Origin: Corticium candelabrum
Lineage: Eukaryota; Porifera; Homoscleromorpha; Homosclerophorida; Plakinidae
Assembly: GCF_963422355.1 (NCBI RefSeq)
Contig: NC_085097.1
Coordinates: forward strand, 6,382,631 to 6,446,630
Direction: 5' to 3'
Length of the DNA stretch: 64,000 bases
The notes under the pieces were generated by a model. That model was given only the letters and a program-made list of their open reading frames with translations, was not told the DNA's origin and searched no databases. Each line of letters opens with the position of its first letter. Positions within the stretch are counted from its first letter, which is position 1. Both the position numbers and the translations under genes were made by a program. This document shows positions 13,450 through 29,030 of this stretch, one piece after another.

Positions 13450-14045
13450 ACGCACTAGCGTACTGACAACTCAGCCGCTTCGTCCGACCGACAAACAGAC
13501 GCTGTCATGGACAATGCACGTTCCCATTCTCAAATTCCCGTCAAACGCCACATTTCTGTTGTAATTTTTGAAACAACACTCCAGCCGTTCAGCTACGCAC
13601 ACCGAAAAATTTAAGCTGTCACACTACAAAACCACTACGCGGAAACACTTTGGAACAAGAAAAATGTTACAAGTCACTTACAGCTATACCTTCGCTCTCT
13701 ACTAGTAGACGCCTGGTTTTTTGTGGGAAAACATACACATGCAAATGTACACTGTAGGCGTTGTTTCTATGTGCTAAACCAGTAAAGCAAAGAATAATAT
13801 AAACACCATGTACAGGACAGACGCCCGATGGCCAAATTCTCATAGCAGCTGGACCAAACAAAAAGAGGTGGAGCCTCATGATGACATCACGTTCGTCTAT
13901 TGGTCAGTAATGACATCACTTCTCGTCTATTGGTCGGAATACCTTCATTTGCATCTGCTCTAATCGAGTATAAATACGGTCGGTCGGTCGGTCTTTCATC
14001 AAACTATTAGTATACCCTTAGTCCGGAAATGCGGGTTTCGGGTAA
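13450..14045. repeat. Dispersed promoter-like repeat, copy 1
   Basis: Similar over about 600 bp to 20330-21035. The best conserved part, 13877-13990, contains ATGACATCAC twice, ATTGGTCA (inverted CCAAT) twice, the octamer ATTTGCAT and then GAGTATAAATACGGTC, followed by a short CGGT array and a GC-rich inverted repeat (about 14020-14045). It has the layout of a polymerase II promoter but no gene follows. It could be an LTR-like or non-autonomous element; its class is unknown. Confidence 0.6.
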
Positions 14046-15478
<1,433 letters not shown>

Positions 15479-15700
15479 TTGTACAACCACATATTGGCAC
15501 AACAGAAAGAGCAGCAGAAACGGAAACATCAGATACACAAACGGCATAACCAACAGTACTCACACCAACAACACAAGCAGCATGGTCAACCCACCAGCAG
15601 CAACGACACAAGCATGTCCAACAGCAGCAACAGAAACACTACCACCTCACCCACCCACATCACCAACAACAGCACTGAGACTGGAACTGCAGCAGCATGA
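15479..15700 (+). CDS. Possible last exon of a Gln/His/Asn-rich protein
   Basis: After an acceptor (TGGCTCAG) a 73-codon open stretch begins LYNHILAQQKEQQKRKHQ, becomes Gln/His-rich, then Ser/Asn/Thr-rich, and ends in TGA. An AATAAA lies about 135 bp downstream (15835-15840). Such compositionally biased tails are common at the C-termini of nuclear or RNA-binding proteins, but no domain is visible. The upstream exons are not identified. It may be a chance reading of a CAG/CAA-rich repeat. Confidence 0.35.
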   Translation: MYNHILAQQKEQQKRKHQIHKRHNQQYSHQQHKQHGQPTSSNDTSMSNSSNRNTTTSPTHITNNSTETGTAAA

Positions 15701-15834
15701 GCACCCAAGACAGCACAGACCTCAACAACGAACGCAGAATTACTGCACTTTTATGTAGACATTTGTAACTTGCCACCTCCACTTAATTATAGTATCACTT
15801 TGCGTGTAGTCACTTGTATCACTTGTAATATCAC

Positions 15835-15840
15835 AATAAA
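15835..15840 (+). terminator. Poly(A) signal AATAAA
   Basis: Canonical hexamer in a suitable position after the 15479-15700 open stretch. Confidence 0.4.
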
Positions 15841-15989
15841 ACAACCACCAACATACTAGCCTCGACTCGAAACAACTACAATTTTGTGTGGATAGTTAAC
15901 TGCTTAACAGAGTGAATGAAATTAATGGTTGCATTGAAATAAATATATTGTACTTTCATGACCAAAACAGACGTGGAAGTGAGTAGGAT

Positions 15990-16080
15990 GATACTGGAAT
16001 TAATATACGGTCGCTCGGTCGGTCGTACGATCATCGAACGATTACTATACTCGAGCCCGGAAATCCGGGCCTCGGGTAAA
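15990..16080 (+). repeat. Dispersed promoter-like repeat, short copy with hairpin
   Basis: Shares TATACGGTCGGTCGG-type sequence and the downstream inverted repeat with 13960-14045. The inverted repeat here is a near-perfect hairpin at 16052-16074 (CGAG-CCCGG-AAAT-CCGGG-C-CTCG). The upstream CCAAT/octamer part is missing or diverged. Confidence 0.55.
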
Positions 16081-16532
16081 TATATAGTTGACACACTACC
16101 GTACCTGTGAAAGCCAGCTGTAACGAATGGCTACAGATTCGACACTACTACAAAATAAAACATACAAACAACACATTCCCGTATATTTTACAGCCAAATC
16201 TACACCAATCTTTGCTTTCTAGCGGCCACTCACGTAACGATCCACCAGCTGCGAGGCAATAATGCTACTCCAGCTATTACTCACATCATAAGATTTTGTC
16301 ATAGTATTCTGTCATAGCGCGACTCTTTACCTTCAAGGTGCATACCGGCCGAGTGTTTGCACTACTAGTGCTTCTTCATTACAACCGGCTGCAAGGTTTC
16401 TAGTTAGCATGCATATAGTAATGCCCCAACATTCTACAAATTCAAAGTTTTACGATCGACATGATCATCGATTATGGCACGTTGTAGTTGGTCGAATTCG
16501 AAGCGGTTCCACAACGAAATCGTTTCCACTAG

Positions 16533-17252
16533 GCAACGCTCTCAACAAGCGATAAGGCCTCAACACATTATTTACTGAGGTGTCCAAATGGAGCTCCACT
16601 TATAGTGCATCGATCAGGTCTTGCTGGATCATCTTCTGACAAGTTTATTTGTAAGTATTTTTGTGCAGGACACCACAAGCTTCCAGCAAAACGGCAAATA
16701 GACCTAGACCTAGATCGATATGTAGGACATTCAGACATGGTATTTGTATAATTGCAAACTGAAGTTGATCGGTGTAGCTGCTATATATAGGAACGTGAAG
16801 TCATGCATGCAAGTAACAAACGCCAAACGAAGTCTGACTTTATGATCAAAGCCACAACTCATGAAGATAGAAACAGGATTCTTGTGAAACCAGCTGCTGA
16901 GGTAATAACTTGATTGTGCAAATTTCCTTCAAGGCTACTGACATTTATTTCTTCTGCATGCTAGCAAAGAAAACGAAAGGTGGAATCAACTATTGGAGAG
17001 CCTTTTGATTCTTACAAGGTGTGTTTGCAATCAAAATTTAAATATTAAATACACTTATTATAAAGTCGAGATCTTCTGTTTCTTGTGTAAGGCAAGAGTG
17101 TGCCAGAGTAAAGATTCATCAGGACCATCATGGTGCATGGTAGGTCAACTGTTGTGTATTCATATATCTTGATTAAATATTACTCTTTAAAACTTTGTTA
17201 GACACTTTCTGAAGACGACGATAATCTGGAAGTGACAGCAGAATTAGCTGAT
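16533..17252 (+). CDS. Unidentified multi-exon gene, partial
   Basis: Five exons, each a whole number of codons with consensus borders: 16533-16739, 16791-16901, 16965-17018, 17092-17139, 17202-17252. The first contains a Cys/His-rich stretch (RCPNGAPLIVH, then FICKYFCAGHHKLP) suggestive of a small zinc-binding fold. The rest is basic then acidic (NKRQTKSDFMIK, QRKRKVES, LSEDDDNLE), as in nuclear proteins. An ATG at about 16474 opens a short frame upstream, but I could not join it convincingly. No downstream exon is seen before the stray RUVBL2 exon at 17464, so the gene may be truncated. No family is recognised. Confidence 0.5.
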
Positions 17253-17463
17253 GTAAGTTTGAATCCATATTTGTACAGAGCAAATACATGTAAATCATGC
17301 AGCTGTCTGTGTAGAGATTGAAGTGTAGATATGTACTAGATTGTATGGATGGATGGGTGGATAGAGATTATTAATGTCTCTTAGATCTAAATTTAGTGAT
17401 TTGGATGGTTGCGTTATTAAGTTATGTGCTGTGATTTTTGCACTCTTAAGATTTCATTATATT

Positions 17464-17681
<218 letters not shown>

Positions 17682-17984
17682 CTACGCTGGTGGTAATTAT
17701 CGCGGATAATTACGAATATACACGATATTCTCTTGCTAGACGTGCTACCTGTAAAAATTTATCTAAAATCGTACATAGCGAATGCTGTTTGGCATGACCG
17801 CAAAGTCATCAAATAGTCTGTAGTCGAAAGAGTTTATCGTATACGGGACATAAAATGTCTCATGGTTACATAATGTAAGATTCCCGTATAAATATCGTCA
17901 AAGTAAGAAAGCAATCGATTATGGGTCAGCATTTGTAGACAGGTCAGTTGTGTTGTTTATTTACGAGAAGTGGTGGTAAAATTA

Positions 17985-18122
17985 TTTTATTTTATTGGTA
18001 TTGCGGCCACTTGCTTCTTTGCAGGCGTATTCCCCATCTCTAGCATTTCTATAGCAAGAGTCGCCAACACGCCATAGGCGAGGAAAGTCTCTCACAGCAT
18101 TGATGAGATCTTCGTCGTCCAT
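17985..18122 (-). CDS. Possible MADF-like N-terminal exon or fragment
   Basis: From ATG at 18122 the minus strand reads MDDEDLINAVRDFPRLWRVG, followed by CYRNARDGEYACKEASG and a stop after about 46 codons. The start resembles MADF/Myb-SANT-like DNA-binding domains (LIxxVRxxPxLW), which occur in transcription factors and in Harbinger-type transposons. Only the first helix region is present. It may be the first exon of a gene whose other exons I cannot find, or a transposon remnant. Confidence 0.35.
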
Positions 18123-18735
18123 GCTAGACAACTATATCACGTGAGGGAAAGCGCGACAGCCGATTGGTAGTAGAAACCGTACTATTTCCGGTTTATATTA
18201 CGTTGACCGTCGAACAGAGCTCGGGTCTAGTCCAACGTCTTGACGCTGTTCAGAACGTGCGAAAGGTGTCGACATGTTTACAGTAGGACGTAGACGTTGG
18301 CGTTATATATATACGCTGGACTGACGCTCGGCTTGCTTATAGAATTACTGTAGGCCAGCCTTTAATTAATTAATTAAGGCACGACCAAAGTCGGTCTATT
18401 GCCGTAACGTGGCAGCTATAACAATATAATAACTATGGGCAAAATTGTACTTGCGAAAATTTTTATTTAGGAAAACTTGAATAATGCATGTCCACCCGAA
18501 AGCAAGTTGCGGAACTTGAGGCGTGGCAAACGTTGTGTATGTAGGTATCCGAGACCGCAATCGTGACTGCGTCACCATATAATTGAGATGCAGAAGCCTA
18601 AGCGTTGAACCGTAACACGCAGCGGATATGAAATCTTGTGTGGTCTATGATTTATGAGCGTATTTCGTTTTCAGAAGCGTCATTCACTGGCAACACCCAG
18701 AACAAGTGTTGTCTCCGCTGAACACCATTAGTATA
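18123..18735. other. Intergenic, upstream of the fibrinogen-like gene
   Basis: No coding stretch recognised. A short TATATATATA lies near 18307, about 430 bp before the ATG at 18736; whether it is used is unknown. Confidence 0.4.
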
Positions 18736-21700
18736 ATGAAGACTCTCTTCATTGTCGTGCTTGTGCTCATCGTTGGGGTACTAGGAGACTGTTCATGTTG
18801 ATTTAGACAATATTATGTATTCTGTAACTCTAATTTTACTTCAGGTCTATCTAGAAAGCCTTCTTGGAGTAGAATCCAGTCAGTGTCTGACCGGAAGACT
18901 TGTAGAGTCTGTAAGCGTTACTACTTAGGCAAAAATTGTATTGCTCGTAAAACGACTATTAATTGCTTTGCTCTAGTGCACAACTACTGTGCGGTACGTT
19001 GAAGAGGAACTCAATGTAGGTGGATAGAAACAAGACAACCCGTTGTAGACATATCTGACGTTGATCTGTGCACAATGTTTATTCATTCCATTGTTTTACA
19101 GAAATTGCATCATTCATTTCAAACAGACGGAAAGAAACGAGACCAAGAGATTGAGGTAAGTGTGATTTCTTACTACGTACAGATTGTTGCCAATTTCTTT
19201 TTACTACACGCATGAAGCCTACTTGAGCTAAATACAGTTCTATGCAGATGTGACACGAAATTACTTTGTGGAGCATCTTAGTAAGCAATGTTGTTGTAGA
19301 AGTCATTTGCGTTGTCTGGTAAAGTTTTTAACACAGCCAACATCTCTTTGCTTCGTGAAGTCTAGTTTCTCTAATATCAGTTCCAGATATGACATGAAAT
19401 CCGTTTTATATGATAATTGCTTACAAGCAACACAGTCCATAATCAGCAAATGTATTGTTGTTGTAGAAACCATTTGTGTTGTCTGCTAAAGCACTCAATA
19501 TTGTTTGAGTACGTGAAGCCCGATTGCTCTGATATCATGAAGTTCCAGTTAAGATATGAAATTCGATCGTTTTAAATAGCATAGGCTAGTAATTTAAAAT
19601 CGTGGACTCCAAAAGCATCAAACTCATTACCTGAGGCCCGTAACCTGCTTTGGACGATCATTTACCGAGAGAGAATACAAGCAGCCAAACCGACAAACCG
19701 AGACCTACCACAATCGACAATAAAAGAGAAGAACGAATGCTGGAAGACTATGTTTAGGGATTGTTTGAAAAAAACTTGCAAGAGGAAGATGTAACAGAGA
19801 CGAGCTTGTCTGGTTAATTAGATAATACAATTATACTTACAGTACATATAAGACTTCATGTGACTAGAACAGTTGTTGTTTCGTAGTCTTCAGTAGCCGA
19901 ATCGTAAGCTGAACGAGTAATATATATATAGAAACGTCACAACCGAATCCGAGAGTAGATCTTTTCGTGCAGACAGAGTCACATGTCGCACAAATGATGC
20001 GTCAGGGCATGATCATGTGATTTAACTTCTATAGACTCCCATGACAATGCACATGCGCCCTTCAAGTAAATTCTGGATCAGCCATTGTAGCCGTATTGAG
20101 AGCTTTATCAACAACACAAATGCTTTCTACAACAGCAATGAATAGAGATGCACATTACAGAGCTAAACCTTCGGCCTGTGTATGTAGTCACATATCTCGT
20201 CACGTGATAACGTTTTGGATACTGAGGTTTTAGCCCAACCCACTCGTCTCAGCAATGGCTTTCAATGCATCCGTCTAACTAAACAAAGTGCAAAGCGTTT
20301 CCAGACTTCCCTACCTACAGGTCAGTCGCTTAGTTCGACAAACAGACGTGGAGAGAGCATGTTCCCATTCGCAAATTCTCGTGCAGAGCGCCAAATTTGT
20401 ATTGAAGGTCACACAACAACACCGCGTCCGCTCAGCCACGTACACCGAAAGTACAAGCTGGTAGACTGCAGAACCACCATGCAGAAACACTGTGAAACAA
20501 GCAAAATGGTGCAAGTCAGGTACAGCTACACGCTCATGGCGCCTCGCCTGAATCCAGCAACTTTCCTCTCTACACGCCTGGTTGTTTGTGGAAACCATGC
20601 CTTTTGCAAATCTAGACTAGGTGTTGTTTCTATGTGCTAAACCCTTCTTATGCAAAGCAAAAGACTAGACAAAATGTATGTTAGGATGGTCGGTATCCGG
20701 GACGCGTTTGTTGTCTGACTGAACGCCGGTTGCCGTGGAATACGTACTACTAGCAGTTGTATTGAGTTGTGTTAGACTGCATAGTCAAATATAGTATATA
20801 AACGATACAATGTACACTAGCAAGAAGGACGCCCGATTGCAGAATTTCGTTAACGGATAGCAGCTACCAAACATGAGAGAGGTGAAGCCTTAATTATGAT
20901 GACATCACGTTCGCCAATTGGTCAGTAATGACACCGCTTCTCGTCTATTGGATGAATAGCTTCATTTGCATCTGCGCTAATCGAGTATAAATACGGTCTT
21001 AGGGTCGTACGGGCGGTCGTCCGCCAGACGACTACTATAGCTGCTTGGAGATGCTTTAAACTCAGGTATTGGTGTACTCCGGAACCCCACTCTTTAGAAA
21101 ACAAATATACCTGACTACTGGCGAATGGCATATTGTCGCAAATGAGTTTGCCCGGTATACTTGTCAAGGTAGTGTGGAGTTTGGTGCAGTGATGACTGAT
21201 TTTGCCGTTTCATCAGGTTGGAGTGGTACGTCCACGTACTTAGATTAGTAGTCAACTACCATGAGATAGTCTCGCTTTTTGAACGTCATAATATCCGCAG
21301 CTATCATTTTCCACTGTCTCTCTGGCAGGTCGTGTTGCTTGAGTAGTTCTTTGCTATTCGACCGCCTAAAATCGTAGACAGGTCGTGCACTTGCAGACAT
21401 AATCCTCAATCTCCTTGTTCACGTTCGGCCAGTACATGACTGCTCGTGCCTCTTCTCTAGATTTCTCATCTCCTTGATAACCTTTGTAAATTCTCCTGAG
21501 CATTTCTGGTCGAAAGGTGGTTGGGATAACAAGTTCGTGCCTTTGAATAACATCCGGTCAGCTTCGTACAACTCTTATCTGATGGTCCAAAACTGCCTGA
21601 CTGCAAATGGGACTGCTGTGATATCATCTGGCCAAACTGAAATGATGATGTTTCTGAGAGCCTGCAATTCTTTATCTTGAGCCGTTGACCTCCGTAGCTC

Positions 21701-24700
21701 ATCTCTTCAAGTCTCATTGAAAGTGAGCTCGTGATCGCGTGAACCATGACTTCTAAGTCTAAATCTCTCCTGTCATCCTTGTCTTCTGTTGTCGGGAGTT
21801 GCTCTCGAGACAGTGCATCTGCTACTGGTATTGACTTTCCCGATGTATAGCGCACATCCAACTGATATCGCTACATCATGCGCTGAAGGCGAGGAGGAAC
21901 AGACCCAAGAGGTTTCTTCATTGTTGACTGGAGGGGCTTGTGGTCGGATTCCACTTGGGTCAACTTCCCGTAAATGTAGGGATGAAATTTCCGACAAGCG
22001 AATGTGATAGCGAGCATCTCCTTTTCTATTTGTGCGTAAGCAGTGCACGTTCAGCTGATGTTAGCGTTCTTACGCATAGGCTATCGACTTGTCATTCTGC
22101 ATAAGGAATGTTCCCATTCAGACCGGACTGTGATGAATCTGCCTAAATCTTGATTGGCTGAACCACATTATAACACGCCAATAACGGCTGGCTGGTAAGA
22201 ATTGCCATTATTTTGTGCTGTGCTTTGTCATGCTGCTGTAAACATTGCCAAATTACGCCTTTCTTGAGAAGCTCTCTTAGAGGTGCTGTGATACCCGACT
22301 CTCCACGGATGTATGGCGCCAGATACTTGATCATGTCAAGTACAGTCGCGTTGCACACCATTGCGATCCTCTTGGGATAGTCATTGCGTTGATAGCTTCC
22401 ACGTTGCCGCCTCCGGTTGCTGGCCATTTTCTCCAATGAGGTGCCTCATAGAGTTTACTTGGTTCATTTTGTAGTGCAACTTGTCCCGACTGAACTTTAC
22501 GTTCTTAGCTCTTGCTTTCGTTTTGTGGTCATGCTCATCTTTTTCCGCAATGATCAAATCACCTGCTATGACGTGAACATGTCAATATCCCCAAATGTAT
22601 CGTCATTTCGTTGCTGCAGTATCTCGCTGGCCGAAGACAAGTCAAACGGAATACGAAAAAGTGCTTCCTACTCCATGGGGTACTCAAGGTACACAGGTAG
22701 CTTAATGGTTCTGACAATTTGACATGCCAGAAATCGTCTCTCATATCCACCACTGTAAATATCGTCTTGCACACCTCCTGCTGTCGGGATTGCGTAATGC
22801 TCACGTCTGATTGTTTCTTTAGCGGTCTTGGATGTAGGCATAGCATTAGTGAGCCGTTCTTCTTTTCTGTGACAACTAAATTGTGCACCCATTCTGTCGG
22901 TCCCTCTACGTCTTCTATTACGCCTTGTCTTGTTAACCGACCTAGGGCTTGTTCCAGTGTCTGTCTCTTTGCGTAGGGATACTTTCTTGCAGGCTGTATC
23001 ACTGGTACTGCATCTTCCTTCAGTTGGATGTAGTAAGATCTTTTATACGACCTTAACCCTTTCAAATCATTGTGGTAACTGTTAATCAGACCCTCCTTAC
23101 TGCTTGTGTTATGTGCTTATTTCTGTGCGCGTGCTAGCTTGAGGCTGCCTATCGTTTTCACTAAGTTTATTTGCTGACACGCCTGACTGCCAACAACAGC
23201 AATATCTTCGTCCAATGTTGCGAAGAAAGAAAGATATCTTGCAGTCCAGATTGGTCTTGACTTGATGGTACACTCTACTATTGTTGTGCATGATTTCTCT
23301 AAGACGAATCTTGCCACCTCCTATACCCACTAAAGCCCTCTTTTTCGTTGCAATTGGTTTCTTGATTGTCCATGAGCCGCCCGTCGTTGGCCGCAATGTC
23401 TTGTAACTTTGGTAAGGCATAACATTTGCCCTTGCTCCGCTCTATCTAACTTGAATTGCATTGTGGTTGGCCCCAGTGGTCGTTGACCGCGACTGTTCCA
23501 ATGAATAAAAGACCCATAAGCAGACTGTCATTCAAATCGTCTGAGTCAATTTGATCATCCTCATTTTCACTCAAGCTGTTGACCGCTTTTAGTCAGATTT
23601 GGCCTCCTGCTGGTAGACTTTTTACAAGTGATTGCACTTATGACAATTAGCACAAGTCTTACCATATACTGGACATTGTCGAGGAGCGTGATAGCTGCCT
23701 CAGTATATACTTCCATGACGCCGTCTTTTCTGCCTTCGATGCCTTTTCTCGTCCTTTGGCAGGTGTTGGCTGGCTAGTACCTTGCAAACTTCTTGACATT
23801 ACTTTGAGTTCTACAGTACTCGCGTGGCGTCTTTGGTCATCATTTTGGCTAGGTAAGTGCTGGTCTCTGCGGCCCTGCAGATGTCCAATGCAGACTGCAA
23901 CTTAAGATTTGCTTCTCTCAAAATTCGCTCTTTGACTCGACCGTCTCTGACTCCAAATACATTTTTTCGCGGCTAAGCTCATATCTCTGATCACCGAAAC
24001 CGCATGTGGCTGCCTTTGTGCGAAGTGTGATGAGCCACTAATCTACCGTCTCGTCTTACGTTGATCTCCGCTCCACGACTGGTGTCGCTCGAATACCTCG
24101 TTATTGCGCGGATTGCAATAGTCGTCGAATTTGTTCAAGACGTCGCCGATCTCCGGTCCTTCGTCGCCTGCTGTGAAGACGAACGTATATCGTAGATTTC
24201 TTGCGCTTAGATTACAGCCACGTTGAGTAGGATCGCGACTTCAGTTGCTTTAGCCTTCTTCGAGAGTTCAACCTCTTGGAAGTATATCTCAAATTGCTTC
24301 CACCATTTCATTCACTGGTGTTGCGAGATTGGCTGCTCCGAAGGAAATAGCGTAGTTTCTCCATAGTCCTGACACCATGTGACGTTCGTAGTACTATAGT
24401 ATTGTTCAGCTTACGCTCACGAGACTCCGCGCTACTGAAGACTACGTAACAACAAATGTTCTTTTTTTTACGCATGACCTATTTCTGAGGCGTATAGTGT
24501 ATCTATAATAAATTACACTAATGTTTATATAATTAGTACAAACACCGCGACGTCTACACTATATATATATATATATATATATATACTGTCATATCTAAAA
24601 AGACGCCAACAAAGCGTGTTCGTGTCTTCAGTGCTTGCATGCAAGACGGTAGGAAAGTAACTCGCAAGACGGACATTGTCTAGCTTGCACTTTCAGAATA

Positions 24701-27700
24701 GACGTGTTCAAGGAAACACTAAAATTTTAGTCTAGCATGTTGTAGACCCCGCGTAAACCCCGTACAGTGTACACTAAAGATAACGCTTTTCCTATATCAT
24801 GTTACGGTACTTCTCTATACAAATGTGACACATCCACAGTAGAAGACAACCCTGTGTGTGAAAGCGTTATCTGTCTACAGAATTTGTCTGTTGTTTGGAG
24901 CAGATCTACGCCATTCTTTCAATTGTAAATTATATGTATTTCTTGTTTTACAGACAACGAAATTGCAAGTACGTAACCTTACCAGTGATCTGCAGACTGA
25001 AAGAATCAAATCGCAGGTTAACCTCTTGTTTGGCTAATTATGAAAGAGTTTATTTTGAGATTAGACTGATATTTATAATTATAACTGAAGAACGTTAGCG
25101 CAGAATTGAAAGAAACCATTGTTAACCTTCAAACGGACAATCTGCTTCTCAAACAAAGCTTAGAGGTTAGTATTAATAATACATATGATAAATATGTCTA
25201 ATTAAATCCAGTATTTGCCAAAATGGGTTACACTTCTGTGCAATAGACTTCTTCAACCATTCAATTAGCATGGCTTACAAAATGATTAGTAAAGAATGCA
25301 GAAATTTCTATATCTGATAAACAAATCACCCTGTGATCTAATAGCCACTGTCTGATGGTCCCACGCAGATGCTGCTGAGGCACAATTGATTTGAACATGG
25401 CCATCACTCCACTTAAACGCTCAGCGTCTACAGAATTTGTCTGTCGTTTAGAGCAGTTCTACGCCATTCTTCTAATTTAGTGATTTGTAGGTTATTTGTA
25501 TTTCTTGTTTACAGACAACGAAATTACAAGTACGTAACCTTACCAGTGATCTGCAGACTGAAAGAATCAAATCGCAGGTTAACCTCTTGTTTGGCTAATT
25601 ATGAAAGAGTTTATTTTGAGATTAGACTGATGTTTATAATTATAACTGAAGAACGTTAGCGCAGAATTGAAAGAAACCATTGTTAACCTTCAAACGGACA
25701 ATCTGCTTCTCAAACAAAGCTTAGAGGTTAGTATTAATAATACATATGATAAATATGTGTAATTAAATCCAGTATTTGCCAAAATGGGTTACACTTCTGT
25801 GCAATAGACTTCTTCAACCATTCAAATTAGCATGGCTTACAAAATGATTAGTAAGGAATGCAGAAATTTCTATATCTGATAAACAAATCAGTCCGTGATC
25901 TAATAGCCACTGTCTGATGGTCCCACGCAGATGCTGCTGAGGCACAATTGATGTGGACATGGCCATCACTCCACTTAAACGCTCAGTGTCTACAGAATTT
26001 GTCTGTCGTGTAGAGCAGTTCTACGACATTCTTCTAATTTAGTGATTTGTAGGTTATTTGTATTTCTTGTTTTACAGACAACAAAATTACAAGTACGCAA
26101 CCTTACAAGTGATTTGCAGACTGAAAGACAGGAACGGATCAAATCGCAGGTCAGCATCTCGTTGAGCTAGATATGAAAGAGTTTCATTTTGAGATTAGAC
26201 TGATGTTTATAATTATAACTGAAGAACGTTAGCGCAGAATTGAAAGAAACCATTGTTAACCTTCAAACGGACAATCTGCTTCTCAAACAAAGCTTAGAGG
26301 TTAGTATTAATAATACATATGATAAATATGTCTAATTAAATCCGGTATTTGCCAAAATGGGTTACACTTCTGTGCAATAGACTTCTTCAACCATTCAAAT
26401 TAGCATGGCTTACAAAATGATTAGTAAAGAATGCAGAAATTTCTATATCTGATAAACAAATCACCCTGTGATCTAATAGCCACTGTCTGATGGTCCCACG
26501 CAGATGCTGCTGAGGCACAATTGATTTGAACATGGCCATCACTCCACTTAAACGCTCAGCGTCTACAGAATTTGTCTGTCGTTTAGAGCAGTTCTACGCC
26601 ATTCTTCTAATTTAGTGATTTGTAGGTTATTTGTATTTCTTGTTTTACAGACAACGAAATTACAAGTACGTAACCTTACCAGTGATCTGCAGACTGAAAG
26701 AATCAAATCGCAGGTTAACCTCTTGTTTGGCTAATTATGAAAGAGTTTATTTTGAGATTAGACTGATGTTTATAATTATAACTGAAGAACGTTAGCGCAG
26801 AATTGAAAGAAACCATTGTTAACCTTCAAACGGACAATCTGCTTCTCAAACAAAGCTTAGAGGTTAGTATTAATAATACATATGATAAATATGTGTAATT
26901 AAATCCAGTATTTGCCAAAATGGGTTACACTTCTGTGCAATAGACTTCTTCAACCATTCAAATTAGCATGGCTTACAAAATGATTAGTAAAGAATGCAGA
27001 AATTTCTATATCTGATAAACAAATCACCCTGTGATCTAATAGCCACTGTCTGATGGTCCCACGCAGATGCTGCTGAGGCACAATTGATTTGAACATGGCC
27101 ATCACTCCACTTAAACGCTCAGCGTCTACAGAATTTGTCTGTCGCTTAGAGCAGTTCTACGCCATTCTTCTAATTTAGTGATTTGTAGGTTATTTGTATT
27201 TCTTGTTTTACAGACAACAAAATTACAAGTACGCAACCTTACAAGTGATTTGCAGACTGAAAGACAGGAACGGATCAAATCGCAGGTCAGCATCTTGTTG
27301 AGCTAGATATGAAAGAGTTTCATTTTGAGATTAGACTGATGTTTATAATTAACTGCAGAACGTTAGCGCAGAATTACAAGAAACCATTGTTCAAATTCAA
27401 AGAGGCAATCTGCTTAGCAACCAAAGCTTTGAGGTTAGTGATAAAAATACATATCATAAATAAAGTTAATTAATTAAATCCAATGATTACAACAAGAATG
27501 AATCATCTGCAAAAGATTCCAAAGCACTAATTGAAAAAAATTAAGTCTCTTACAAAATGTTTAGTAAAGATCGCTAAGTGTTTCTATCGCACACACAAAG
27601 GAAATCGTATATACTGACTATAGCATTAAATTTTCAACTTGAAGATGCGAAATTGCCACACTCTGTTTGGAAAACGAACAAAAATATTGAAAGAAAACTG

Positions 27701-28950
27701 CAAAATTGTGGTAACAATAACAATACAACTATATGGGTAAATTGCACCTACAAATGATTCTTTGTTTTGGAGAACTTGAAATAGATCTCTCGGAATCAAG
27801 ATTGCGAATGCCTTAGTGCATTTTCACAGTGTCGCTAAATTAATTAATTAAAGCATATTATGTATTAGGGTGGCTTCTGAGAGCACACGGTGCGAGAGTT
27901 TAATTAAGGTATATGTCGTGCTCAAAGTGTAGATTTAGACAATTCATGAATTACCTGTACAAACTATAGATCGCCAATACAAACCATGCATACCTATAAC
28001 CTTAGACATAACCCTAACCCAAACCCTTACACTAACTCTAACTCTCAAATTAGCCGGACATCTAGAAATCCACAGTTTGTCCATATCCACACTTTGCGCA
28101 TGACATAATACGTTAACTTAAACGCAGTACGTTACAAGTATTGAAAACTTGTTCTTCTCACAGACTGGAGTTGTCGATAGTGTGTCATCAATCGACGACT
28201 TGCCTTCGTGTGGAGCATCAACTCGCGGCTCAATTCGTCTCTTGCCCGTTTCTGTAAATTCTGCGCTTAGGAGAGACGCCTTCATAATATGTGCTGACTT
28301 GGAAAATGGAAAATTTCAATGGATTGAAGTGATGACAAATGGTGGCATCCCTACAAACGGTAAATTAATAGCTTTTTGTAAAACACATTCTTTGGCCCAA
28401 ATCATATATATTTGTTAGACGGAATTACCAAACAATTAATAACTAAACGATTGTTTGTAGGCAGCAGTTGCCGAGAATTGATAGAACCCACATATCTTTC
28501 ATCTGTTCTACCAGATGGACTCTACAACCTAACAGACAGCAACATGGACTCTGTGACGGTAAGTTGGTACTTCTTAGCCAGTTGGCATCATTTTGAGTTG
28601 CTAAGCTCTGTTTAGTGATGACACATTCTATAAATTTGTGATGCGTACAAATATGAATCAAGTTTATCACTAACTTGCGTTCTTGAATCAATACTTGAAA
28701 TGAAATTAAAATACGTTATAACTTTATTTCTAAAACTACATTTAGTATTAATTTAGCAAACGAACGTCAGTGGTAAAAATTGGTGGCATATATATTCGTT
28801 TGGCAAAATAAGCTTGTCTTGATAACGATAAATGTAGGAATTTCTTTAAAATTTTGTTTTGTGCTAAATGACAATAAATTCTCTTACATAAACACAATGC
28901 CATGTAGTTACCTGGATGTACACTAGCTTGTTTTAGGAGTAAATGCACGT

Positions 28951-29030
<80 letters not shown>

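Noticed and set aside
20215-20640. 141-codon open frame resembling a gene
   Set aside because: It lies within the dispersed promoter-like repeat and the frame is not kept in the other copy (13450-13900).
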